Positions 1 through 12,700 of a stretch of 64,000 nt of DNA are shown piece after piece. A model generated the notes under the pieces. It made no database searches and had not been told where the DNA came from. It saw nothing but the letters and a program-made list of their open reading frames with translations. The DNA is from Phoronis australis. Its lineage: Eukaryota; Phoronida; Phoronidae. The translations under genes and the position numbers were made by a program. Where the stretch lies: positions 416,911-480,910 of the forward strand of contig NMRA01000032.1 of the NCBI GenBank assembly GCA_002633005.1, read 5' to 3'. The stretch's first letter is position 1; each line of letters begins with the position of its first letter.

Positions 1-775
1 AGACAAGGGATGAGGCTGATCTCCCAGACATGAGAACCTGGCTACTGGATATGCAAGTTACTAGGTAACTATTAAGCTACTAGGTAACTATTTCAAGTTG
101 TTAGAATGAGTAAGCCGAGATAGGTTAGGCTTTAATCAAGAACCAACAGTATAATCACATAAAGAATGAAATTTGACCAGCCCAAGAAATCTTGACATTT
201 CTGCAAATGCTTTTGTTATCAATTTTTTATATTGACTTTCCAAAATAGAGGTAATTTTGATATCTTTTATGGTTTATTTTTCTTTTGTGTGTATTATTTT
301 GATTTTGGGTTTGTTTTACTTTATAATTATTTTTCCATCCATGTGGTTGCACAATAAAATTTCTCTCCGTAAAACAACTGTACACCAGTTTTTAACATAG
401 TCTAACCTGTTTCTTTTGCTTATTTAGACTTTCACATCAGTGTCTTCATTCGAAATTTAATATTTAAAGCCATTTTGAGTTATAATTCATATTTTTCTAC
501 ACCATGTGTATTTGCATTTTTTCGATATCAACTTTCTGAAATTTAAGACAGCATCTACTTCTTGATGAAGCTCCAACCAACTTCCAGAATTTAAAATATT
601 ATTTGTTGCATTCTGTTTGTTTCGAAAAATAATCATGCTGGATTGAAAGAACAGTATTTTTAATTCTTTTGTGACTGGTTTCTATTGTGATTTCTCAATT
701 ATTCTGAGAAGAAAATGGGAACAGAAAAAATTCCTTAGGCTAGATTTGTGTTTTATTTGTCCATATCTCTTGCAG
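1..775 (+). other. Intron sequence at window edge
   Basis: This AT-rich stretch precedes the first recognisable NUP133 exon and ends in a pyrimidine-rich tract and TTGCAG acceptor. I see no coding exon in it. It is best read as part of a NUP133 intron whose upstream exon lies outside the window, because the next exon starts with one leftover base of a split codon. Confidence 0.6.
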
Positions 776-3700
776 GGAAGGTCTAGTCGTACTAGCTGCA
801 GGCATCGCTCCATCTCAGTCCTCACAAGTCAGCTTTGCATGCATCACCTTGGCAACACATGGTCTGACGGAGCCATCAAGTTTCGTGTCCTTTGTTGTAT
901 CCAGTTACAGCTTCGAGTACAAGGTACAATTCTTGACAACATTTTGGAGAAAGGTGCATGCAGTGTAGTACCTGAATGTTTCACGTGAATCTGGTCAGCC
1001 ATCTCTGTAAAACGACGTTCCAAAGTTGGCCAAATTTGGACATTGTTCTAGGGTCCTTAGTAACCCGTTTGTGTTCTGTTTTAGAACAAAGACTATGACA
1101 TCGTCTGCCATCAGCTACTGTTGCCGGACCCTGCCGATCAGACAGGTTACATTTACAACGATAGACTAATCATCTGCCAGTCAATTAGGAGAACAGCGTC
1201 TACGTTAGACAAAGTGGAGTTTTCTGCAGCTGGAGAGAGACTTCTGGGAGCTGGTATGGGTTTGTTAAGGTTATGGTAACGCGGGAAAATGTCAACATTT
1301 TTTCTTAACACCAAGCATCGTTAGTCAGGAGTGACTTATCAAATTAAAGTGAAATGTTTAGATATTGTGATGAATGAACTGTTCTGCATACCACTATTGA
1401 GAAAGTGTTGTTGAAAATTGGGACTTTTATATTTTCATCCAAAAAATCAAAATTGCATCAAACAAAAACAAAAATTTAATTTAAAAAACATCTCTGGGTT
1501 TTTGAAATTTTGTCTTTTCAGTTATGTTTGTCTTCTGTTCCAGGCCACTGTGACGGTCTAGCTGTCTTCTTCTCCAACACTCATGGCCTGGTGTCACTTT
1601 CATTGGCACAGGAGGAATTGTCGCTGTAAGTACCTTGTTATGAGCCACGGTATTCATAGATGATCGAGTATTCATATTTGGTTCCTTCCTAGGTGGCTTG
1701 GATGTAAGCTCACTTTTTTGTCCAAACTAAGTATCCCCTTACCAATACGAAGTACAGTGCTTTTTAATTTTGCTCGATTTATCAGTGTCAAGTGCTCTGT
1801 CATTAGAAGTGATCGAGAAGTACTGTTTATATTAAGAACTGTACGAATAATGAAATGAGCTATTTTTAACATATTTATTTAAACTAATGATTTAGATTTT
1901 TGGATCCATGAAAGTGTTATTTTCTTGTTTTTAGAGTGAGCGAGTCATTCATTGAACCACCTTCAAGAAGTGAGGTGAGATATGTGAAGTCAGTGGACTC
2001 TTGAATGCTGAACATGTTGATGACATTCAAAAAGTTATCTTGCAATCTGTTGAAAAGCTCTGTTGCGTCGAGCTTTCAACTCTGTATTCTAATCAGGGCT
2101 TGGAATTTTCCTTTTTTAAGACGATTTCCCCTTTTTTGGTTTCGATTTCCTCTTATTTGACTTTCAATCTCCTCTTTTTCCGTCTCTTTTTATCATTATT
2201 TTGACTTTATTCCTTCAAAAACGTTTATTTCACTTAAATTTTACCACATAAAAATATTTCTGTCACACAAGTCCATTGATTTGTGGAACGATATGTCACC
2301 TGGAAAATTTTCCTCTTTTATATCATTGGTCATTTGCCCCCTGTCTAATGAAATCTTTGTAACAGTTTATTGGCTTACTCCAAAAATCCAAAGTAAACAC
2401 AGGATGTTATGCCTATGCACCACCATCAACAAATGAACAATCCGAGTGAACCACATACCCTACACAGCGCACATTCTCAGACTCGGATTTAAATCTCAAT
2501 GGTAATACAGCATTGTGAGTAAACTCACCAGAGTCACATTCTAGAGACCAAGGAAATGTGTTTAAGGAGCATATGCAAATGGGTTTGGTATAGCTTTATG
2601 ATTTTTGCTTTATTGCATGACAGCAGGGGACAAGGGCTTTTAAACTGAGATATGGAAATCTTGAAATAAACTGTAATAAATTGGTCTTAAAATTTCATTT
2701 GCTATGAAATGGGGGGTCACTGGTTATTGAGGAGTCTAGTCTTGGCCATCCCCTGAAATATTCATGGCATTTTGACACTCTTTATTTGCCAGTGGTCTGA
2801 ATGGTCTATTTTGAGTTGGGGCTCATTTTCAATGATAGTATGGAATGGCTTAGGGCCGTTTATAATTTGTGTTGTGTGTGAAATTTGAAATGTCCCTTCG
2901 AGCAAAATATTTGTTGGCGATTAACTTCATAATCCATTAGAAAATTAGTTATTATCAGAAACATAAATATTTGAAAATGTTCATTTTTAAAGATAAGTTA
3001 ACAGTATCATTTGAATAATTTATTGGAGGTAGTTTCAGATTTAGGATATTATGTTTTAGTAATTGCCTATTTGCTATGGTTCAGTTTTTTCCTGGACCAG
3101 CCATTCCTGAATTCCCTCAATGGTAATGTTGTCTTTCGTGTTATTACAGTCGCCACTAACGGTACATGGTTGTTATTACAGTCGCCACTAACGGTACATG
3201 GTTGTTATTACAGTCGTCACTAACGGTACATGGTTGTTATTGCAGTCGCCACTAACGGTACATGGTTGTTATTACAGTCGCCACTAACGGTACATGGCAA
3301 AGGCCTAGCAGAGCTGAGCATGAGTGAAGACAACCAACAAAGACTGAAGGCAGCATTTCTACACCACTGNGTTATTGAGGAGTCTAGTCTTGGCCATCCT
3401 CTGAAATATTCATGGCATTTTGACGCTTTTATTTGCCAGTGGTCTGAATTGTCTATTTTGAGTTGGGGCTCATTTTCAATGATAGTATGGAATGGCTTAG
3501 GGCATATTTTGCGTAGTTAAGTAATCTGGTTTATAATTTGTGTTGTGTGTAAAATTTGAAATGTCCCTTAGAGCAAAATATTTGTTGGCGATTAACTTCA
3601 TAATCCATTAGAAAATTAGTTATTATCGGAAACATAAATATTTGAAAATGTTCGTTTTTAAAGATAAGTTAGCAGTATCATTTGAATAATTTATTGGAGG

Positions 3701-6700
3701 TAGTTTCAGATTTAGGATATTATGTTTTAGTAATTGCCTATTTGCTATGGTTGAGTTTTTTCCTGGACCAGCCATTCTTGAATTCCCTCAATGGTAATGT
3801 TGTCTTTCGTGTTATTACAGTCACCACTAACGGTACATGGTTGTTATTACAGTCACCACTAACGGTACATGGTTGTTATTACAGTCGTCACTAACGGTAC
3901 ATGGTTGTTATTACAGTCGCCACTAACGGTACATGGTTGTTATTACAGTCGCCACTAACTGTACATGGTAAGGGTCTAGCAGAGCTGAGCATGAGTGAAG
4001 ACAACCAACAAAGACTGAAGGCAGCATTTCTACATCACTGTAGAGGCAACAAGGTGTGTGAGTGCACGTTTGTATGTGTGTACGTGTATGTGTTAGGCGC
4101 CCCTTACGACTTAAATACATCTTGTTTCCCGTTATCCTACCCTCACTCCTCCGAGATGGTTAGGTAAGTTGGTAAAATAGTATTTTTCCCAGCATTCACT
4201 GTCAGTGTGAGCTCGTTATTGTTGCAAGAATGTTTTGCTTTTACATCGAAGAAATAATTCTTAAGCCAGTTTGCAAATAAAAGTTCTTGAGTTCTTGGAT
4301 AAATTTACATGAGCCTTATGATCAGTGCTTTTGTGACTAGCCTTAAAGTACCAAGTAGACTTACTACATCACATGTCTAATCACGGCACCAGCCTTCTGC
4401 CATTCAACCGAAAAGTTTTATGATTTTGGCTCACAAAATTATGTCAAATAATTCCGTTTGATTGAATTTTGCTCAACATCAATTATTTTTTTCGCAAGCC
4501 CAAAAATCACTTCTAATTCGTAAAAGATTCAAGTTATACAAATTTCATGTCGGTAATTGGTCTTATTTGACAGTTGGTTTTTTGACATTGAAAATTGGCA
4601 AGACTGAGCCAAACGGTGCATTAACATAATTTATGAAATTTAGTCCTTTAATGAAGTCACAAGATTTTATTTGTTGATACACCTATCATTTCACTTTTGT
4701 TAGTATTTTCGAATCACAACAAATGTTTTTGTCACATTTAAGCCTCACGTCAAATACAGCTGTGATTGTCTTGCGCTCATGATAGTTATCTGTTTTCTCT
4801 ACTTTTCAGGAACAAGCCCAGACTATAGTTGATGAGCTGTTTCCAGCTTCCTCTCCTGTAGCCAACCAGCCGGATTCTACCCTCGATCGAATGGTGAGCA
4901 CACTCAGTCAGGATATCATCGATGACTTTCCTGTTGCTGACCCACGCTGGGCCGAATCTGTTCCACAAGGTGATTTTCTTTAGTGGCTTTGTTTTTGAAA
5001 ATTGATACTTTTACTGTTTAAATAGAACACATAATAACAACAGTAATTAAAGGATCAGGCAACACCAAGACATATTTTAGTGATTGTTGTCAGAACTACA
5101 GTGTGTTTGGTTTCATTTGTTGTTCTGTTTTGGACCCTGCCTCCTTAATGCAAGTTAGTGTTTTGATTGGTTGCTCGGGTTGTCACATGTCCACCTCACT
5201 TCCAGACTCTGCCTCCACGACAGTGTCACTCATCATTTTGCATCAAATAGAAGACAAGCAGAAAGCGCACGATCTCTACATTTCATTCCTGAAAACTGTT
5301 GGTTTGTGGGACAGGGTAAGCCAGCCTTTATCAGTCTTAAATATTGAGAAAACGAGGTAGTGCTTTGTACTTGTCTGTTGCGCAGTAGCCAAGTATCTGG
5401 TTTGTTAAATTTCATCAAGGTCACTATCCAATTTTTTCATTTCCTGAACCAGTTCATGGTAAAGCAAATATAACTGAATTTTATTATAGTGACATTATTG
5501 TGTTAAACTGGTTAAATTAGTAATTTATGCACAATTTGGAAAATAGTACCCCACCCCACTGGTCTTCTAAGTCAAGAGAATTGTGAATAAAAGCAGAAAG
5601 CTCTCTAATAATTAAAGTTTTACAAGTAAGATGAACTTGAGTATTAAAAGTATTTAGAGTGAAGATTTGCTTGTGAATCTTCATTGGTCGCAGTAAAACA
5701 CATTTGCGAAAGAGACTTCTAACAAAAAATCATAAGTTATTGGCTGATTTAAGAATCTCCCCGTTTAAACCCCGGTGACTGTTTTATCTTGTCATCCCAA
5801 GCAGTAATGTTAAATCTCTGTACAATGTAATTCATTCTGGTAAAATCCAACCATGTCGTAAACTTTGATGACAATAGTGGAAGTTAGCAACATTTCCCAA
5901 AAATGCTTGAAATGCGACTGTCAATAGGGTTCTTAGACTGTAAGAAATATCTGCAATGTTTATTCGATAAACACTTAGTTTTGGTCTGTTCCTTCAAATG
6001 TTCAAGAACGTTGCAAGAATTACCCCAGTGTGCCTGGAAGGTTAATGGTATAGTCAGTGATTCTATTGTGTCTTTATCACCAGATGACCAGTGTTACGGT
6101 GAGAGAGGTTCCCATGGCAACCAGACTCCTACTGTGTGAACATGCTGAGAAACTGGTTGCTGGACACGCTCTCCGGGAGATGCACACTCAGTGAGTACTG
6201 TAGTAATGATAAAGAATGACAACGACTACAAATTATTGTGACTACGACTATGACTACGATAATTATAATTGTAATAACATTACCAATAGAATATGACTAC
6301 GATAATTATAATTGTAATAACAACACCAATACACTATGACTACGATAATTATAATTGTAATAACAACACCAATAGAATGGAAATGAATATTTTTGGGAAA
6401 CATGGTGTCATTAAGCAAATTCGTTTGAATATCCAGCAACAGCAGTTGCATGCTCTTGATGCTTGATCAGTCACATTTTAAAACTGTAAAACAAGAAATT
6501 TGATTTACAGATCATATCGCAAAATGCTGTAGTTGACTAATAGTATTGAATGTGATGAACAGACTGAGCCCATTTAACCAACATGGCAGGTCTTTGTTGT
6601 GTTCCACAGGGCATTCTCATTAACATTGTTCTTTTGACATAAACATCACAATTCGTCGCGAGCAGCACTTTCTTTTTCTTCCACAACATTTACACGTTTC

Positions 6701-9700
6701 TTACAAAAGCATCTTTTCTCACGGACTTCAGTCTATTGGTTTCAGTTCAAGCTTTGAAAGAAATTCACATTTCACATGACAAATAATGACATTTGCTATT
6801 TGATTGAAATGAACGCACGAGAATATGTAATTGAATCACAATTAAATTGTCAGCCATAAGTTGTGATGCTCAACCAGCCAATAGAAGGACTGGAGCTTCT
6901 GAAAATACCAACAAAGGTGGTTAAGACTCACAAGGGAGTGGCTTTTCAACAAAACGATGTCTGTGGAAAAATGCATTGCCTAAATACACTACCTTTACCT
7001 GCAACTCCTTGATCTTTTTTTACACTTTTTGCAGATTCCCGTCAGTAGTTGATAGTGTTATTGAAGCTGTACTGTCACACCGGACAAGTGATGTCTCGGG
7101 TTCGGGTCTGACACCACAAGACATCTTCTACAGGGAGGTGGGTTCTGACATTTTTTATGTTGATAGCTGTTTTGTGTAAAATGTGACTACCCTGAGGCTT
7201 TGGTTTTTGAAACAGTTTTACTTGCATGGTTGTTAATAAAACTTTCTGTTTTTTCCTTTTAAAAAGAGCTTATCTGTTCACCGTCAATGCACACATAATT
7301 TTTTATCAGGAGGACTCTCGTTCTTTATTAGCGACATATTGTGTATCATTGAACCAGCGTACACAATACATTTTTTTGTCGTAAGCTAGTGCACACGATA
7401 ACATTTTTGCCCGCAACATTGCCATGTGCTCCTTGATTTTGTGAGTATGTCGACAGAACATGCCGTGTTTTCTTTTGATTGTTACTGTGTAAATTAGGAA
7501 CACTGTGTTATGAATTGCAGCTTTCAAAACTTGACGATGCCATCCAAGGTTTTCTTCAGTGTGAAGAAGCTGAAATGTCCACTCTGGAACTGAAGGATTT
7601 CGTTGATCTGGTTGTCATGGTGAACACAATTCTGGTGGTAAGTGGAAACTTAATCCCGTAGACTTTTAAATTAGCGTGTATTTCACCACCTTAACTGTCT
7701 GTCAAATACCAGCGTTTCTTTGTCATAATTTTTTTATGGTAATTACTTCTGTCCCTTTTAAAATCATCATGTTGCCATCATTTATATCATTCTGTTTGGC
7801 TAATTGTCCCTACGTCTGCTTTTCTATCCAACCTGGTTAATAAATCTTCATATAATTTGATTGACAATGCTAGAGCACTTAAGGTCAGTAACATACCCTT
7901 AACATTTGTGCAACATGCTGCGAGTTGGACGAAATGATGATGAGGGCCGTTAAAGCATTTTAGAGTGCCTTTTTCAGCAAAACATGTTTAAAAGAAACTA
8001 AAGTTCTCTGTATGATGAAATTTATTCGAAGCTGGTACAGAGTCAGATTTGAGATTCAGAAAACACAAAATGCACTATTTTGGTGGAAGCTTTCACTTGT
8101 GCTTGGCTTATTCCCAAGAATTTTAATTCTTATTTGGATATGGTTTGTACACGAGGGAACATTTCTCCCGCCTGAAGTTGCTCTTGTTGTAACGAGTGCT
8201 CCCTGAGGAGCTATTAACATTTAGGCCGAGATGTTGAAGTATGGTAGAAATCTCCATGGATTCGTTGTGTGAGCCAAGATTTTTTACCGCATATGTTTTG
8301 CGAGTGACTAGCACCGCAGGATGTGTCTTACCTTATAGGAAATGATCGACTCACTGCATCATCTTTCTTTTCTGTAGACTACACTGACCAGCGCTGTACA
8401 GCATCGGCAGGAAAAGAGTCTAATATACCAAACCCAGAATGCAGTGTCTAGGGACCCAGAATACCTCCCCTGGACGACTTCGCTAGGGAGTGCGGGAACA
8501 CGGACATTACTCACTAAACAGGTAAACCAGCAATATAATGTCTCATGAGTGAAAATGAGGCAGCTTCTTTTGATGGGCTTGTACATGTGATGGAGATTGG
8601 CACTTAATCCATTTCTGGTTGTAAAAACACTCATGTAAAACGGTGTGTGATTTCTTATTTTTTTAGGAGAACTTTATTATTGCAATTTGAAAACTTGCTT
8701 AATGATTTGTCACCCACATTTTCTGTCATTCTTTATTAGAATGTAGGCTTTATAATTGTACAGTTAAAGATGTATTTGCATGTTCCTAACTATGCTAATG
8801 TACAGCAGGAACTGAAGGACATTGCTAATTGAGCATCATGTACGCTGAACAAAGAGCAATTGAAGTCATTGACAACTTGTAAATGTGAAAACAAAAAAAT
8901 TCTGCAAGTAGTTGACCTTTGCACTTATACCTTGGGGGCTCACATAGCCCGCATCATGCAGTGTTATTCCCCAACACCAAGTCACGATACTTACTGGACA
9001 CAGTTGAGTGGTTTACAGCAGATTATTTTCGACACAAAACTCGTTTTAAAAACATTTGGAAATTTTCAACGTGCTTCATATTCACATCATCGCTGTGTGT
9101 TGTGTTTCTAACTGATTTGACCAAGCAATCACAGAGATTAGGAATTAGCCTGCAAGTTCCACTTTAATAAATTGTAGAGATGTGTTAGTTGTCTGCTTAA
9201 TGCATAAGTAAGGGCACTGGTCATTTTATGCAACATTGGCCACACAATACATTAATTTCTCTTTAGATGAACGATGTCGTGTTTATCTTCAACAGTATTT
9301 CTTCACCACCGAGAATGTCGTGCAGTCAGCTGTGGATCCTCAGACGCGCGGCACTCTGTTCCAACAGCTGCTGAGTCTGGCCGACATCCTATTGGATGGC
9401 TACAAGTGCCAGCTAGAGTCCATCCGTCTTGCGGAAGGTGACATTCACCGATACCGTGACCTGCTGCAGAAGTACGAACAAGAGAGGCAGAAACTCATTG
9501 CTCCGTTCTGTGAGTGATTTGTGCTATGTAAATCTAAGTGATTGATGGACTTGTTAACAAATTTGAAGATCAGTCTACTGGTTTCACGTAAAATGAAACT
9601 GTTAACACTGAAGAGAACTAGGAAAAAAGAAATGATGGAAAATAAATTGTCGCTTGTTTCAAAGCCTGCTTGATCTACTTTCTCCTAGGATTTAGTCGTG

Positions 9701-12700
9701 CTTGTTGACTAAAGTAAATGTAAACATTTTGTATAAACCAATTTAGCAGAAATAAAACAGAGGTCGTGCACAAGGTCAGTTGTGACAGATTATAGATTTG
9801 TTACAGTTTTGTGAGTAAGTTATCAAAAACTTTTGCCAAAATGGTGCCAGGTATAAGGATTATTTTTCAAAAACTTAAACCTCCAGTTCAAGTCGTCATC
9901 CATATGTAACTTCAGAGCTGCTGTAACGATGTACCAAACATAGACTTCACACTGATGTAACTATGCCTGGATTTGTCAGCAGTATTTCAGATGTCAGATA
10001 AAACAGCCTCTGTATTCAATATGCACCAAAAGCTTAGAAAAGGGCAGTTATTTGATATTTTGGACAGTACAGGCACGTTCATAGATTAGCGCAATATTCG
10101 ACTGTACAAATTCTGATTTCACTGTGAGTTTGTTGTTCTTGCTTCAGTGGACAACGATCAGCTGGAGAGAGCCGGGTCGTTAGCCGAGAAGTATTGTGAC
10201 TTTGGTACGCTGGTGAAGCTGTGCGATGCCACCAACAACCAGGAGAGGCTTCAGCGCTATATACACCAGTTTGGTAGTCAGGTAGCACCGTCATGTGACT
10301 TCTTTCGCCAAATTAGAGATTTCGTACAGAATTTACGTACTCAAGTTGGTAGTATACCATGGTTGTATTATAATCCATCAAATTCCATGATTCTGGCCAC
10401 AAATTGATAGATGATCGTCTTCTAGTGGACATGTTCAAGTAGTTGTTCATTCTTCCTGAAGGTGGCACTGTTCTTTTTTCGGTTTTAGAAACGATAAACG
10501 TGGCTTGCAGCAAGTTATCGGTAAAACGGATCTTCAGCATAATTCAGCAGGCTATTTCTTGGTCATTTCAAAGTTATTTATCACGTAAAAAATGAATTTG
10601 CTAAATAAATTTACAAAAGGGAAAATCTAGGTTGTGTTTGTTAATATGGAATGCGAGAGTATCTACGTCATCCATCATATTACAGTATAAGACACAAGTA
10701 ATCAGAAAAAATGGGAGTTAAATTCTAATTGCATGATGACTTAGCCACCTCACTAACTTTAATTTTTATTCCTCTTCATTCTGAGTCAATTTGGCTTGCC
10801 CCTAGCTGTCATGGCGGGGAATTCGTAATCATTTTATCTGAACGCTTTTGGCTTGTACTGTATCTTGTTGTCGACAAAAATCATTTGACATAAATGCCAA
10901 AGAGGAGTTACACCTTGTTGTTTGTTACAGGGATTCTCAGATTTTGTATTCAAGTACTACATAGATGAAGGAAAGCGTGGAAAGCTGTTGTCACAGCCGA
11001 TTCTCAACCAACAGGGGGAGCTGAGCCACTTCTTGCAGACGGACAACAACAAATATCTCAGTTGGCTGCACGACATTCACACGGGCGACTTCCGACAGGC
11101 TCACCTCAGTCTGAAGGAGTTGGCTGCCTTTGAGGAAGACAGTCTGCGAAGGAAGAAAGTGAGTGGGGATGGCAAGTGCAGTAGTTTTCAAAATAAAATG
11201 AGCAGACGTTTTTAAATGCTGCTTTATGCTCCAATGATTTGGCAGTGGCACATCTGTTGCTATAAGACTGCACTTCTGTCAAACTTTAATTAGATTTAAT
11301 CCGGCTTCTAATTCTTTTAGCTCAAGTAGACAGACGGACAGAGTTTCTGAAAATATCCTGGCACCAAACTTTTTACACATGTAAAATTAGCCGCACTTAA
11401 GTTGAACATTGTCCAGATACGTTTGAAACATAAAGTACGTGCATATTGGTGCGAACATGTGCGTGTTTATGCGTTATAGGTTGAGCTTTCTCGGATGAGA
11501 TGCCGTAGTGTTATCGTAAAGAAATGCCAAGTATGTGATGGCTTTTAGTATGTCAGGATGAAGAAGAGTTATATGTATGTTCAGACGAAACATTTTCATG
11601 ACCTGATGTTTATTGAAGTGTAGTTTTTACAAACTGAGAGTACCTCCAAAAGTTAATTTCCAACTTCAGGTTAAACATGTCTCACTTGTCAAAATATCTG
11701 AGAAAAAGTANCATCCATCATGTTACAGTATAAGACACTAGTAATCAGAAAAAATGGGGGTTAAATTCTAATTGCAGGATGCCTTAGCCACCTTACTAAC
11801 TTTCCTTTTTATTCCTCTTCATTCTGAGTCATGAAGGAAGACCAATTTGGCTTGCCCCTAGCTGTCATTATGGGGAATTCGTAATCATTTTATCTGAACG
11901 CTTTTGGCTTGTACTGCATCTTGTTGTCGACAAAAATCATTTGACATAAATGCCAAAGAGGAGTTACACCTTGTTGTTTGTTACAGGGATTCTCAGATTT
12001 TGTATTCAAGTACTATATAGATGAAGGAAAGCGTGGAAAGCTGTTGTCACAGCCGATTCTCAACCAACAGGGGGAGCTGAGCCACTTCTTGCAGACGGAC
12101 AACAACAAATATCTCAGTTGGCTGCACGACATTCACACGGGCGACTTCCGACAGGCTCACCTCAGTCTGAAGGAGTTGGCTGCCTTTGAGGAAGACAGTC
12201 TGCGAAGGAAGAAAGTGAGTGGGGATGGCAAGTGCAGTAGTTTTCAAAATAAAATGAGCAGACGTTTTTAAATGCTGCTTTATGCTCCAATGATTTGGCA
12301 GTGGCACATCTGTTGCTATAAGACTGCACTTCTGTCAAACTTTAATTAGATTTAATCCGGCTTCTAATTCTTTTAGCTCAAGTAGACAGACGGACAGAGT
12401 TTCTGAAAATATCCTGGCACCAAACTTTTTACACATGTAAAATTAGCCGCACTTAAGTTGAACATTGTCCAGATACGTTTGAAACATAAAGTACGTGCAT
12501 ATTGGTGCGAACATGTGCGTGTTTATGCGTTATAGGTTGAGCTTTCTCGGATGAGATGCCGTAGTGTTATCGTAAAGAAATGCCAAGTATGTGATGGCTT
12601 TTAGTATGTCAGGATGAAGAAGAGTTATATGTATGTTCAGACGAAACATTTTCATGACCTGATGTTTATTGAAGTGTAGTTTTTACAAACTGAGAGTACC

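Larger units (their letters stand above)
2721..4040. repeat. Tandem duplication with an N at the junction
   Basis: Bases 2721-3369 and 3371-4040 are near-identical copies, differing by scattered substitutions and an insertion of about 22 bases near 3505 in the second. Position 3370 is a single N, exactly where copy 1 stops and copy 2 starts. Both copies contain the acceptor side of the NUP133 exon; only the second has the complete exon (3949-4053) and its donor. The N suggests a scaffold join between two haplotype versions rather than a true duplication. Confidence 0.9.

Noticed and set aside
6101-6120. X-box-like GTTCCCATGGCAAC
   Set aside because: It lies within a NUP133 coding exon where the codons are explained by the protein, and no gene starts nearby.
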